Shown here: one piece after another, positions 7,853 through 16,872 of the stretch | Layout: the number at the start of each line of letters is the position of its first letter | Numbering within the stretch: the first letter of the stretch is position 1 | Source of the DNA: CBDAQD01 sp965275905 | GTDB lineage: Bacteria > Pseudomonadota > Alphaproteobacteria > Rhizobiales > JAJFHC01 | Direction of reading: 5' to 3' | DNA: 64,000 nt | Assembly: GCA_965275905.1 (NCBI GenBank) | Contig: CBDHYJ010000034.1 | Location: 1-64,000, forward strand | Translations under genes and position numbers: made by a program | The notes under the pieces: generated by a model | Seen by the model: the letters and a program-made list of their open reading frames with translations, nothing else | The model's database searches: none | Told to the model about the DNA's origin: nothing

Positions 7853-9226
7853 ATGTCTTACACCTTCATTATGCTGGTCCTCGTTGCCCTGACAGCATTC
7901 GGCTTTTTGATGGGCCGGCGCCAGGGCGTAGGCTTCCGGACCGCTGATCACGTTCATTCCCTCCCCAATTATCACGGCGCCTATGTCGCGCTTATCGCGC
8001 TCTTGCCTGCCGCGCTGGTCTTTCTGCTATGGATCGCGATCGAGCCCATGGTGGCAGATTCGATCTTGCGCTCGCAGTTGCAAAACACACTTGGCCTGAC
8101 CGAGAATTCCGCGCTGAACCTCGCGATTTCCCAGGTCAAAGGCATAGTCGGAGGCGTCAATGTCGCGGGTGCCGACGAAACGCTGCAGAAGATCGCCGCA
8201 GAGTACGGTTCATTCCGGACAAATGCGGTCTGGCTGATTGCAGGGATTGTGCTTGTCGTTGCGGCTGCCGGGCTTTGGCTCTCCTATGGACGCCTTGACC
8301 CCTTGTTCCGCGCGCGCAACCGGGTTGAGAAGATCGTCCGCATCATAATGATAGCGGCGTCGCTTATCGCCATTCTGACCACCGTCGGCATTGTTCTTTC
8401 GCTTCTCTTCGAGACGGTGCGGTTCTTTGGCAAGGTGCCGGTTTCAGAGTTTCTGTTCGGTCTGAAATGGAGTCCGCAGACTGCACTCCGTGCCGAGCAG
8501 GTCGGCGCGTCGGGCGCGTTTGGTGCGGTTCCGCTGTTTGCCGGCACCATGCTGATCACGGTCATCGCGATGTGCGTGGCCGTGCCGGTTGGCCTGTTGT
8601 CGGCGATCTACATGTCGGAGTATGCGACCCCGCGATTCCGTGCGGTCGCCAAGCCGATCCTCGAGATCCTTGCCGGCATCCCGACGGTTGTCTACGGGTT
8701 CTTCGCCGCCCTTATCGTCGCGCCCATGTTCCGCGATGTAGGCGAGAGCATTGGCCTGACGGTTGCGTCCGAGTCGGCGCTGGCCGCCGGCATCGTCATG
8801 GGTCTCATGATCATCCCGTTTGTCTCTTCCCTCTCCGACGACGTCATGACAGCCGTGCCGCAGTCCCTGCGGGAAGGATCCTACGGGCTTGGCGCGACCC
8901 GTTCGGAGACCATCAAGCAGGTCATTTTCCCGGCTGCGCTGCCGGGCATCGTGGGCTCGATACTGCTCGCGGTATCGCGCGCCATTGGCGAAACCATGAT
9001 TGTCGTCATGGCCGCAGGCCTCGCGGCGAACCTGACTGCAAACCCGCTCGAGGCCGTGACCACCGTCACCGTGCAGATGGTCACGCTGCTCGTCGGCGAC
9101 CAGGAGTTCGACAGCGCCAAGACGCTGGCGGCATTCGCGCTCGGCCTCCTGCTGTTTTCGATCACTCTCCTGCTCAACGTCATCGCCCTGAAGGTGGTGC
9201 AGAGATACCGGGAACGCTATGACTGA
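7853..9226 (+). CDS. pstC: Phosphate ABC transporter permease PstC
   Basis: 457 residues. An N-terminal extension of about 200 residues carries three membrane helices and a periplasmic segment, as in alphaproteobacterial PstC. The canonical six-helix permease domain follows, with the EAA-type cytoplasmic loop 'SLREGSYGLGATRSETIKQVIFPAALPG' (abbreviated; about residues 339-366) that docks on PstB. It forms the inner-membrane channel with PstA. ATG start; the 3' end overlaps pstA by 8 bp, implying translational coupling. Confidence 0.95.
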   Translation: MSYTFIMLVLVALTAFGFLMGRRQGVGFRTADHVHSLPNYHGAYVALIALLPAALVFLLWIAIEPMVADSILRSQLQNTLGLTENSALNLAISQVKGIVGGVNVAGADETLQKIAAEYGSFRTNAVWLIAGIVLVVAAAGLWLSYGRLDPLFRARNRVEKIVRIIMIAASLIAILTTVGIVLSLLFETVRFFGKVPVSEFLFGLKWSPQTALRAEQVGASGAFGAVPLFAGTMLITVIAMCVAVPVGLLSAIYMSEYATPRFRAVAKPILEILAGIPTVVYGFFAALIVAPMFRDVGESIGLTVASESALAAGIVMGLMIIPFVSSLSDDVMTAVPQSLREGSYGLGATRSETIKQVIFPAALPGIVGSILLAVSRAIGETMIVVMAAGLAANLTANPLEAVTTVTVQMVTLLVGDQEFDSAKTLAAFALGLLLFSITLLLNVIALKVVQRYRERYD

Positions 9227-10526
9227 TCAGGTAGCCATGACACCCGCCACCTCATTTGTCCGTGAAGAAACGAAAGTGCTGCTTGCCAAGCGGTATCGCG
9301 CCGAGCGGCGTTTCCAGATTTACGGTCTGGCCGCAATCATATTGGCCGGTTCGTTTCTGGCATTCCTCGTCGGCACGATGGTGTACCGGGCAATTCCGGC
9401 ATTCACTCAAGCCGAAGTTCAGCTCGACGTTGTGTTCGATGAAGCGGAAGTGACAGAGAACGGGGAAGTCACCGACGCGGCTCTGCGGAGTGCCAATTTC
9501 CTCGGCATGGCGCGCAGAGCGCTCTACGCACTCGTCCCTGAAGTTACGGAACGCAGAGAGCGGCGCACCCTCGGCAAGCTGCTCAGTTCCGGCGCGGACG
9601 TGACAATCCGCAATGCTATCGAGAATGACAGGTCCCTGGCCGGCAAGACCGTGCCGATATGGGTAAAGCTTTCCGATGATGCCGACCTGGTTATCAAGGA
9701 ACTGATCGACCGCAACGTTCCCGAGGAGGACCGCCGTGTCACCGACAAGGAAATCGGTTGGCTCGACAGGCTCCAGGAACTGGATCGCGTCAAGGTCAGC
9801 TTCAGTACGACGTTCTTTTCCGCGGGCGACAGCCGGGAGCCTGAGCAGGCCGGCATCTGGGGCGCGGTGATGGGATCGTTCCTCACGCTGCTGGTGACGC
9901 TCATGTTGAGCTTCCCCGTCGGCGTGACGTCGGCGGTCTATCTGGAAGAATTTGCGCCCAAGAACAAATGGACCGATCTGATCGAGGTCAACATCAACAA
10001 CCTGGCGGCTGTTCCGTCGATCGTGTTCGGTCTTCTCGGTCTTGCGGTGTTCCTCAACTTTTTCGGGCTGCCGCGATCGGCGCCCCTCGTCGGTGGCATG
10101 GTGCTGGCCCTGATGACGCTGCCGACGATCATTATCGCGACACGCGCCGCGCTCAAGTCGGTGCCTCCGTCCATCCGCGAAGCCGCACTTGGTGTCGGCG
10201 CCTCGGATCTTCAGGTCATCACCCATCACGTTCTGCCGCTGGCGGCACCGGGTATCCTGACCGGCAGCATCATCGGCATGGCCGGTGCGCTCGGCGAAAC
10301 CGCGCCGCTGCTGATGATCGGCATGGTGGCCTTCATTGTTGATATCCCGGGCGGCTTTACGGATCCCTCGACGGTGCTCCCCGTTCAGATCTACATCTGG
10401 GCGGACAGTCCCGAGCGGGCGTTTCTTGCCAAGACCAGTGCGGCCACGCTCGTACTGCTCGGGTTCCTCGTTTTCATGAACGGACTCGCGGTGCTCCTGC
10501 GCAAGCGGTTCGAACGCAAATGGTAG
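9219..10526 (+). CDS. pstA: Phosphate ABC transporter permease PstA
   Basis: 435 residues. After one N-terminal helix (about 30-58) there is a soluble, probably periplasmic insert of about 140 residues, the DUF3333-type extension known in alphaproteobacterial PstA. The permease domain follows, with the coupling loop 'SIREAALGVGASDLQVITHH' (about residues 318-337). It pairs with PstC. It overlaps pstC by 8 bp and ends 19 bp before pstB. Confidence 0.94.
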   Translation: MTDQVAMTPATSFVREETKVLLAKRYRAERRFQIYGLAAIILAGSFLAFLVGTMVYRAIPAFTQAEVQLDVVFDEAEVTENGEVTDAALRSANFLGMARRALYALVPEVTERRERRTLGKLLSSGADVTIRNAIENDRSLAGKTVPIWVKLSDDADLVIKELIDRNVPEEDRRVTDKEIGWLDRLQELDRVKVSFSTTFFSAGDSREPEQAGIWGAVMGSFLTLLVTLMLSFPVGVTSAVYLEEFAPKNKWTDLIEVNINNLAAVPSIVFGLLGLAVFLNFFGLPRSAPLVGGMVLALMTLPTIIIATRAALKSVPPSIREAALGVGASDLQVITHHVLPLAAPGILTGSIIGMAGALGETAPLLMIGMVAFIVDIPGGFTDPSTVLPVQIYIWADSPERAFLAKTSAATLVLLGFLVFMNGLAVLLRKRFERKW

Positions 10527-10545
10527 ATCAGCGAGAGTATGTCTC

Positions 10546-11361
10546 ATGAATGAAGCAGCAGCACCGGTCGATGTGGCGGAGCCCGTGGCGGAAACAGCGC
10601 CTCCGTCGATCAAGATGATCGGCGACAAGGTGAACGTCTTCTACGGAGAAAAGCAGGCTCTGTTCGACGTCGATCTGCATGTTCCGGAAAATCAGGTCAC
10701 GGCCCTCATCGGACCATCGGGTTGCGGCAAATCCACGTTTCTGCGGTGCCTCAACCGGATGAACGATGTGATCGACATCTGCAGGGTGACCGGGAAGATC
10801 AGTCTGGAAGGCTTTGACATCTACGATCCGAGCATCGACGTGGTTGAATTGCGTGCCCGCGTCGGCATGGTCTTCCAGAAGCCGAATCCCTTCCCGAAAT
10901 CGATTTTCGACAACATTGCCTACGGCCCCAGAATTCACGGAACCGCCGGCGACAAGGATACGCTTGAGGAAATCGTCGTCACGAGCCTGAAGCGGGCCGG
11001 GCTCTATGAAGAGGTCAAGGACAGACTCCAGGAACCGGGAACGGGTTTGTCGGGTGGCCAGCAGCAACGTCTCTGCATTGCTCGGGCGATTGCGGTCAAT
11101 CCGGAAGTCATTCTCATGGATGAGCCCTGTTCGGCGCTCGACCCGATCGCAACCGCGCGCATCGAGGAACTGATCGACGAGTTGCGCGAGAAATACACGA
11201 TTGTCATTGTCACGCATTCGATGCAGCAGGCAGCGCGTGTGTCTCAAAAGACGGCGTTTTTCCATCTCGGCGTTCTCGTCGAAGAAGGCGACACCGATCA
11301 GATTTTCACGAATCCGTCCGACACTCGGACGCAGGATTACATCACTGGGCGTTTCGGATAA
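10546..11361 (+). CDS. pstB: Phosphate ABC transporter ATPase PstB
   Basis: 271 residues with Walker A 'GPSGCGKST', Q-loop 'MVFQKPNPFP', the ABC signature 'LSGGQQQRLCIARA', Walker B 'VILMDEPCSALDP' and the switch His in 'IVIVTHSMQQ'. 'KPNPFPKSIFDN' is characteristic of PstB rather than other ABC ATPases. It energises phosphate import through PstCA and also takes part in signalling with PhoU and PhoR. Confidence 0.96.
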   Translation: MNEAAAPVDVAEPVAETAPPSIKMIGDKVNVFYGEKQALFDVDLHVPENQVTALIGPSGCGKSTFLRCLNRMNDVIDICRVTGKISLEGFDIYDPSIDVVELRARVGMVFQKPNPFPKSIFDNIAYGPRIHGTAGDKDTLEEIVVTSLKRAGLYEEVKDRLQEPGTGLSGGQQQRLCIARAIAVNPEVILMDEPCSALDPIATARIEELIDELREKYTIVIVTHSMQQAARVSQKTAFFHLGVLVEEGDTDQIFTNPSDTRTQDYITGRFG

Positions 11362-11408
11362 TCGATGCGGCACGTTGCTGAAGCGACCCGCCTGAGGAGG
11401 TTTTGGGA

Positions 11409-12125
11409 ATGACCGAACACATAGTCACTTCCTTTGAAGACGAACTCGTTGGACTCGGCACCAAGATCGCCCAGATGGGGGGGCTTACGGAGCACAGTCT
11501 TTCCAGGGCGATCGATGCCCTGGAGAAACGGGACAAGGACCTGGCACAGCGTGTCATCGAGGAAGACGAGCAGATTGACGTTCTGGAGCGCGAGATCGAG
11601 GAACAGGCAATCCTCATGATTGCCAAGCGTCAGCCGATGGCGCTTGATCTGCGCGAGATCATTGTCGCCATCCGAATCTCCTCGGACCTGGAGCGCATTG
11701 GCGATCTGGCCAAGAACATCGCCAAGCGGAGCCTTGCGATCGATGATCACGAGCCGACGCGGATTATCCGCAGCCTCGGCCGGATGGGCAATCGCGCCCT
11801 GACCCAGTTGAAGAACGTGCTCGACGCCTATTCCCAGCGCGACAACAAGAAGGCGCTGGAAGTGTGGGCGGCGGACGAGGAAATCGATGAACTCTACAAT
11901 TCCCTGTTCCGCGAACTCCTGACCTACATGATGGAGGATCCGCGTTATATTGGGATCTGCACGCATCTGCTCTTCGGCGCCAAGAACATCGAGCGTATCG
12001 GCGACCATGCGACCAACATTGCCGAGAATGTTCACTATCTCGTCGAAGGCGAACTGATCGAAGAGGAGCGCCCGAAGAGTGATGTCACCAGCATCACGCC
12101 GGTGGGTGTCAATGGAACTGACTGA
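11409..12125 (+). CDS. phoU: Phosphate-signalling regulator PhoU
   Basis: 238 residues, all-helical, with the two three-helix-bundle repeats and the metal-site motifs 'ERIGDLAKNIAKR' and 'ERIGDHATNIAENV'. The start is set at ATG 11409 because GAGGAGG (11394-11400) sits eight bases before it; an upstream TTG at 11403 is too close. PhoU damps PhoR kinase activity and Pst transport when phosphate is ample. It lies between pstB and phoB, as expected. Confidence 0.95.
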   Translation: MTEHIVTSFEDELVGLGTKIAQMGGLTEHSLSRAIDALEKRDKDLAQRVIEEDEQIDVLEREIEEQAILMIAKRQPMALDLREIIVAIRISSDLERIGDLAKNIAKRSLAIDDHEPTRIIRSLGRMGNRALTQLKNVLDAYSQRDNKKALEVWAADEEIDELYNSLFRELLTYMMEDPRYIGICTHLLFGAKNIERIGDHATNIAENVHYLVEGELIEEERPKSDVTSITPVGVNGTD

Positions 12126-12150
12126 TCATCCGATTCCAAATCAAGAAACT

Positions 12151-12855
12151 ATGGCTGCATCGATACTGATTGTTGAAGACGAGGAGCCCTTGCGGGTTCT
12201 CCTGCGGTACAATCTCGAAGCAGAGGGCTTCGACGTCGCCGCGACGGCGGACGGCGACGAGGTCGAAACCCTGATTGCGGAACGTCGTCCGGATCTGATT
12301 CTGCTCGACTGGATGTTACCGGGTCTGTCCGGCATCGAGATTTGCCGCCGCGTTCGGGCGAAGACCGAAACGCGGGAGATCCCCATCGTCATGCTCACGG
12401 CGCGTGGCGAGGAATCCGAACGTATCCGCGGCTTGAGCACAGGCGCGGACGATTACGTGGTGAAACCGTTTTCGGTTCCCGAACTGATTGCCCGTCTTCG
12501 TTCGATCCTGCGGCGTGCCAATCCGGATGCGGTGGCGGACAGGCTCGAATCCGGCGACATCACGCTCGACCGGTCAAGCAAGCGTGTCATGCGCAATGGC
12601 CGGGACCTCAACCTGAGCCCGACTGAATTCCGTCTCCTTGAGCACCTGATGCGTCATCCGGGTCGTGTGTTCACGCGCGACCAGCTTCTGAATGCGGTCT
12701 GGGGACACGACATCTATGTCGATGACAGGACGGTAGACGTTCACGTCGGACGGTTGCGCAAGAGCCTCAACAGGGGCCGCGTCAAGGATCCGATACGGAC
12801 CGTCAGAGGAACCGGTTACGCCTTCGACGAGCGCTTTGACGCCGCGGCGTCCTGA
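12151..12855 (+). CDS. phoB: Phosphate-regulon response regulator PhoB
   Basis: 234 residues: receiver domain (1-120) with acidic pocket 'VEDEEP', phosphoacceptor Asp53 in 'LILLDWMLPG', 'MLTARGEE' and 'VVKPFSVPEL', then an OmpR/PhoB winged helix with 'LSPTEFRLLEHLMRHPGRVF' and 'VDVHVGRLRKSLN'. ATG 12151 gives the normal PhoB N-terminus; an in-frame ATG at 12112 would overlap phoU and add a non-conserved leader. It binds Pho boxes such as those before pstS. Confidence 0.95.
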   Translation: MAASILIVEDEEPLRVLLRYNLEAEGFDVAATADGDEVETLIAERRPDLILLDWMLPGLSGIEICRRVRAKTETREIPIVMLTARGEESERIRGLSTGADDYVVKPFSVPELIARLRSILRRANPDAVADRLESGDITLDRSSKRVMRNGRDLNLSPTEFRLLEHLMRHPGRVFTRDQLLNAVWGHDIYVDDRTVDVHVGRLRKSLNRGRVKDPIRTVRGTGYAFDERFDAAAS

Positions 12856-12914
12856 TTTTCATTGAATTGTCAGGCGAATGACCGGGCGGGCGCTGGACCC
12901 CCGCTTCCGATGCG

Positions 12915-12985
12915 CCATCCCGCTCCCCCGGCATAACCGTCCGTCAGATAAGACCGCGGGCGGTTTGGTCGGGGGAGCGGAATGG
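12915..12985. repeat. Nested inverted repeat between convergent phoB and gcrA
   Basis: The outer arms 12915-12930 and 12970-12985 pair at 15 of 16 positions (core CCGCTCCCCCG / CGGGGGAGCGG). Inside, AACCGTCCG (12935-12943) pairs with CGGGCGGTT (12957-12965) with one G-T type pair. The whole 71-bp block can fold into one long hairpin on either strand. No long T-run follows, so it is not a textbook terminator. It may serve as a bidirectional transcript end or belong to a dispersed palindromic repeat family. Confidence 0.7.
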
Positions 12986-13023
12986 ACGAATCCCGGGGAT
13001 AAGAGCCCCCCAGGAAAATTCCC

Positions 13024-13536
13024 TTATCCGCGCGCAACCTTCTTCTGGCGGCGCCGGTCCTGCACCGGCTGATATGCAATCGATGCATGATATGGGCAGT
13101 AAGGCAGACCATTGGCGGATTTGCGCCCGCAGAAATGGAATTCCTCGGTGCCCGGGTCGCCGATCGGCCACTTGCACGTATGCTCCGTCAGCGTGAGGAT
13201 CGTCCGCCGTTCGCCCGGCGGGATCTCGATCTCATGGATTGGTGTCGGTTCCGGCTCGGGCAGGGCCTCCGGTTCGGCATTCACGTCCGGTTTGAGCGCC
13301 GTAGCGCCCGCCGTACGGAACATGGCCGCCGAAGGGTGAGAAGGCGCGCGGGGCTTGCGCGGCCGCGGCCGGGAAGCTCGCGACGGCGTCGCGCGTCCGG
13401 ACAGGCCGAGCCGGTGCACTTTGCCGATCACGGCATTCCGCGTCACGCCACCCATTCGGTTGGCGATCTGGCTGGCACTCAGACCCTCGGTCCAGAGCTT
13501 TTTCAACAATTCAACACGTTCATCGGTCCAGGACAT
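13024..13536 (-). CDS. gcrA: Cell-cycle regulator GcrA
   Basis: 170 residues. The N-terminus 'MSWTDERVELLKKLWTEGLS' followed by 'QIANRMGGVTRNAVIGKVHRLGL' is the diagnostic GcrA helix-turn-helix-like DNA-binding domain. A Pro/Arg-rich linker leads to a C-terminal part with 'HTCKWPIGDPG' and 'FHFCGRKSANGLPYCPYH', the conserved Cys/His region that contacts sigma-70 domain 2. In Caulobacter GcrA is a transcription co-activator that responds to CcrM-methylated GANTC sites. Length and both ends match the family. Confidence 0.95.
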   Translation of the reverse strand: MSWTDERVELLKKLWTEGLSASQIANRMGGVTRNAVIGKVHRLGLSGRATPSRASRPRPRKPRAPSHPSAAMFRTAGATALKPDVNAEPEALPEPEPTPIHEIEIPPGERRTILTLTEHTCKWPIGDPGTEEFHFCGRKSANGLPYCPYHASIAYQPVQDRRRQKKVARG

Positions 13537-13577
13537 TCATTCCCCCTGAAATTCCGCATCCGAAATGATCCACGACC

Positions 13578-13746
13578 GACTCGGAATCCGCCCCTCTCGC
13601 CGATGTCGCCACCGTCGGCTGAAACAATCTTTTGAAGTCCGAGATACGCTATATGTCGTGGTTAACGAAAGGTAACCTACAATATGCGCGGACTCCGGTG
13701 CAACTGAATTTGACTTTTTATGGAAGTCTTTTTCCCGGAATCCACA
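13578..13746. promoter_or_regulatory. GANTC-rich gcrA upstream region with a DnaA-box-like sequence
   Basis: Four GANTC (CcrM) sites fall in about 165 bp: GACTC 13578-13582, GAATC 13584-13588, GACTC 13691-13695 and GAATC 13738-13742. The last overlaps GAATCCACA (13738-13746), which matches the DnaA box TTATCCACA at seven of nine positions. The region lies 40-210 bp before the gcrA start on its template side. The sites are seen directly; the regulatory role is inferred from Caulobacter biology. Confidence 0.5.
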
Positions 13747-13918
13747 GGTATCTTGCTTGAAATAAGCGTGCACAAACCGATGCGCACAATCATCACGTGC
13801 GAGCAAGATAAGCCGCGGAAGAGCGGGTTTTAAGGGCAAAAAGGGCCGCAGGCGTTCAATTTCGCGCCACCGTCACTTCAACGCCACACCAGCGGCCGGC
13901 AGACACGTTGTCGTGCTT
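13747..13918. other. Non-coding remainder of the gcrA-mttB gap
   Basis: The gap between gcrA and the MttB-family stop spans 13537-13918. Beyond the GANTC cluster I see only an AT-richer stretch with short purine runs. A 100-residue open frame on the minus strand (13537-13839) has no recognisable motif, no good ribosome-binding site and unlike codon use, so I treat it as non-coding. Confidence 0.5.
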
Positions 13919-15484
13919 TCACAGACGTATCGGGAACCGACGGCGGATCTCGCGGTCGACATCTGCCGGGATATGATCAGGAGGCGGTGCCGCCAGCAAC
14001 TCGGCCGTCTTGTCACGCGCCAGTTCGAGCAGATCCGGAGCACCGGCCTTCGACCATTCCTGCGGCGTCTGGCGATCGCCGAGTTTGGGATAGAAGTAGT
14101 CCTTTTCCATCCGTTCCAGCGTCTGGGCATGCCCCAGAAAGTGGCCGGGGCCGTCGATACAGACGTCCCGTATCGTGTCCAGCGACAGTGACGCATCGCT
14201 GACCTCTATGCCCCGCGTCGCGCGCAAGACAGCGCCGATCAGATCATTATCCAGTACGAAACTCTCCAGTGAGCATGCCAGAAGGGACCCGTACATGCCC
14301 GCGGCCTCGTAGATCAGGTTCGCCCCCGCCAGCGCGCTCAGCAATTCCGTGTAACCCTTTTCGTATCCGGCCTGAAAGTCGGGCATCTTGGAGTCGGTCA
14401 TCCCGGCGGAGACGGCGCAGGGAATGTCGTAGAACTGGGCCATCTGCGCACAGGCCGCCATCAGCAAGCCCTGCTCCGCACTGCCTCCGGACATGGCCCC
14501 CGTCCGCAGGTCGGAGACGAACGGCAGGGCGCCGAACAACGCCGGATGCCCGGGATTGAGCAGATTGACATAGACCAGCCCCGCCAGAACCTCCGCGGTC
14601 TGGAGCGCCACGGCGCCGGCCAGTGCAGCCGGACTCGTCGCGCCGGCCTGTCCGGCCGATACGAGCTTGAGCGGCACACCGTGTCGCGCGGCACACTCGA
14701 TGACCCTTAGGGCGTCCTCCGCAAACTTGAGCGGAGGCACGATGAAGCAGGTCGAAACACACAGGAAGGGCCGCGCGCGAAATGCCTGTTCGCCGCCAGC
14801 GATGATTTGCATGATCTTGACCGCATCCTCGAGGTGCGCGGCATCCGAAAAGCTGGTGCCGACATGCTTGGCCGTTCCCTTCATGCACGCATAGGCGGTG
14901 TTCAGATCCATTTCGTATGGGTCGGGGATATCGCGTGCGACGACGGTCCGCTGGAACATGTGAATGTTCGGCAAGGCGTCGGCCAGTCGCGCCATGTCGT
15001 AGAGATCTCTCAGGCTGGAATCCCGGACCTCCCGGGTCGCGCTGTCGATCACGTGTACCGCGGCCCCGGATGTGCCCAGATGGATTCGCGTGGACGAGGG
15101 CTCGATATCATGCGCCGGATCCTGAGCATGGAGCTTGAAGCCTCGCCCCGCGGACTTGAGCGTATCTTCGACAAGCGCTTCCGGCATGAGCAGCCGGCCG
15201 TCTCCGGTGAGCCGGCCACCGGCCCGCACCACGGTCTCTATGCAGGATTCGGTCGCATCACGCAGCCCGATCTCGGCAAGGATCTCCAGAACCGTCTCAT
15301 GGATCTTCTCGATGTCATTGCCCGTCAGCGGCCGGTACGTCCCGCCCTTGATCCCGGGCCAGACTGCCTCTGTCGGTCCGGCGCCGGCGCCATCGGCGCG
15401 CTCTTTGCGCCGTGCCGCCCGGCCGCCGGATCTGCGCTGGGCACTGGTGAGGGAGCGGGCCGTGTTCTCGCCGCTGTCAGTCAT
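13919..15484 (-). CDS. MttB-family (trimethylamine methyltransferase-like) corrinoid methyltransferase, non-pyrrolysine
   Basis: 521 residues with the MttB TIM-barrel signature throughout ('HETVLEILAEIGL', 'ALPNIHMFQRTVV', 'GTSFSDAAHLEDAVKIMQII', 'MSGGSAEQGLLMAACAQMAQ'). No in-frame TAG exists, so this is one of the pyrrolysine-free homologues, several of which demethylate quaternary amines such as glycine betaine, proline betaine or carnitine, passing the methyl group to a corrinoid protein. No corrinoid protein or tetrahydrofolate methyltransferase is adjacent, so substrate and acceptor remain open. The ATG overlaps the upstream MmgE/PrpD stop by 4 bp. Confidence 0.9.
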   Translation of the reverse strand: MTDSGENTARSLTSAQRRSGGRAARRKERADGAGAGPTEAVWPGIKGGTYRPLTGNDIEKIHETVLEILAEIGLRDATESCIETVVRAGGRLTGDGRLLMPEALVEDTLKSAGRGFKLHAQDPAHDIEPSSTRIHLGTSGAAVHVIDSATREVRDSSLRDLYDMARLADALPNIHMFQRTVVARDIPDPYEMDLNTAYACMKGTAKHVGTSFSDAAHLEDAVKIMQIIAGGEQAFRARPFLCVSTCFIVPPLKFAEDALRVIECAARHGVPLKLVSAGQAGATSPAALAGAVALQTAEVLAGLVYVNLLNPGHPALFGALPFVSDLRTGAMSGGSAEQGLLMAACAQMAQFYDIPCAVSAGMTDSKMPDFQAGYEKGYTELLSALAGANLIYEAAGMYGSLLACSLESFVLDNDLIGAVLRATRGIEVSDASLSLDTIRDVCIDGPGHFLGHAQTLERMEKDYFYPKLGDRQTPQEWSKAGAPDLLELARDKTAELLAAPPPDHIPADVDREIRRRFPIRL

Positions 15485-16872
15485 GTGGGCTCTCCGAACC
15501 GATCGACAATCTCGATTACATCCGCCTGCGTATCCCAGCGTTTCAGGCGTTCGAAGGCCTCTGCCTCTTCGCTTGAGATGACGCTTTCCTGGAGACAGGC
15601 ATTTGATCTGAATTTGGCCAGAATTCGCTCGGCCGAAAGCGGATTCTGCGGTGCGCCGATAGGGAACACCGCGTCAGAGCGCTCGGTTCGGCCGTCGGAA
15701 AACTCGACAATCAGCCAGTCCGGGTCGGCCGGGTCATAGTTCAGATCGGGATTCCGGGGCTTGCGGACCTCAAGCTCAACGAGCCTGTTCAGCCGTGCAA
15801 TCTCGTTGTCGGTCCAGGCTCGTTCATCAAAGTCCGCGAGTGTGACCCTGCCGCGCTTGAGCGCGAGGGCGATGCAGAATTGAGCGCTGAACAGGGCCTC
15901 GGACGTCTTCGTTGGGATCTGGAACGGCAGAATGGCGGCGTGGAAGTCCGGAAGCGAGCAGCGAATGCCGGATATGGAATTCGCGTCGAAACCATCTCGA
16001 CCGCGAATGGCGAGCGCGCAGTCGACCAAGCGGTGCGTATAGCCGCATGACGGGTAGGCCTTGACCAGCAAGCCGTGCTCCGTCAACGCATGAGTCTGTC
16101 CCATCCGCGCCATGGCGGCTTCGAAACGGGCGGTGTCGTCATGCGCCATCAAGGCGGTAATCCCTGATTTGCCGTCCAGCACGTGCGTCTGGCCGGTAAG
16201 GCCTTCGGCAGCGAGCGCGGCAGACACCACACCGGTCTTTGCGGCAAAGCCGGCCTGAAGCGGTTTTGCGTTCGACCCGAACTGACAGGTGTATCCCACC
16301 GCCTGGCTGGCGGCGATTGACAGGGCATTGCCGGTCTGCGCCGCATCAAGGCCCTTTATCCGGGCTACAGACGCTGCTGCGCCGATTGCACCGAGAGTTG
16401 CCGTGGAATGCCAGCCTGCATCGTAGTGCTCATAGTTCAGGCCTTCGCCAAGCCTGGCGATTACCTCAAAACCGACGATGTATCCCTCCATCAGGGACGA
16501 ACCGTTCAGTGCCCGTCCGTCCGCTGCCGCGAGCATTGCGGGAAACAGCACGGCGCTGGGATGTGTATTGCCCGGCGCCTCCCAGTCATCAAAGTCAAAG
16601 GCGTGGGCCGCAGTTGCGTTGACCATTGCGGCCCATGGCGGCGGCAGACGGTGAGCGGTGCCGAACGCCCGGCTGGATCCGTGGCCCCACCCCGAGACAG
16701 CTTTCAGGGTCTGTTGGGCGGTTTCTCTTCCGGCACCGAGCAGAATGCAGCCCAGAGTGTCGATCAGTGCATTTCGAATGACGGTCCGGGTATCCGGTTC
16801 GATATCGACGGATGCATCCGCAACGTGTCGCGCAAGCCGTGTGACGGCGTTATCGACCCGAATTTCATTCAC
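15481..16872 (-). CDS. MmgE/PrpD-family protein
   Basis: 463 residues of the 2-methylcitrate dehydratase/cis-aconitate decarboxylase fold. Family phrases include 'IDTLGCILLGAGRE', 'AHAFDFDDWEAPGNTHPSAVLFPA' (abbreviated) near residue 95, 'GWHSTATLGAIGAAASVARI' and 'AYPSCGYTHRLVDCALAI'. The His/Asp-rich 'FDFDD...HPSA' region lines the active site in this fold. The substrate is unlikely to be methylcitrate because no prp genes are near. GTG start overlaps the methyltransferase stop (GTGA), and the 3' end overlaps the MttB gene (ATGA), so the three form one coupled operon. Confidence 0.9.
   Translation of the reverse strand: MNEIRVDNAVTRLARHVADASVDIEPDTRTVIRNALIDTLGCILLGAGRETAQQTLKAVSGWGHGSSRAFGTAHRLPPPWAAMVNATAAHAFDFDDWEAPGNTHPSAVLFPAMLAAADGRALNGSSLMEGYIVGFEVIARLGEGLNYEHYDAGWHSTATLGAIGAAASVARIKGLDAAQTGNALSIAASQAVGYTCQFGSNAKPLQAGFAAKTGVVSAALAAEGLTGQTHVLDGKSGITALMAHDDTARFEAAMARMGQTHALTEHGLLVKAYPSCGYTHRLVDCALAIRGRDGFDANSISGIRCSLPDFHAAILPFQIPTKTSEALFSAQFCIALALKRGRVTLADFDERAWTDNEIARLNRLVELEVRKPRNPDLNYDPADPDWLIVEFSDGRTERSDAVFPIGAPQNPLSAERILAKFRSNACLQESVISSEEAEAFERLKRWDTQADVIEIVDRFGEPT

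Noticed and set aside
9252..10628. 458-residue open frame antisense to pstA
   Set aside because: Shadow of pstA; no motif, Arg/His/Gln-rich, and it crosses the pstA-pstB junction.
13659..13676. CtrA site at GGTTAACGAAAGGTAACC before gcrA
   Set aside because: The spacing between half-sites is off by one from TTAA-N7-TTAAC; it is a short 5-bp inverted repeat at best.
13537..13839. 100-residue minus-strand frame in the gcrA upstream gap
   Set aside because: No family resemblance, no ribosome-binding site, atypical composition, and it fills a likely promoter region.
13919..15484. Pyrrolysine-containing MttB
   Set aside because: The frame has no internal TAG and no pyl genes are present, so it is a non-pyrrolysine homologue.
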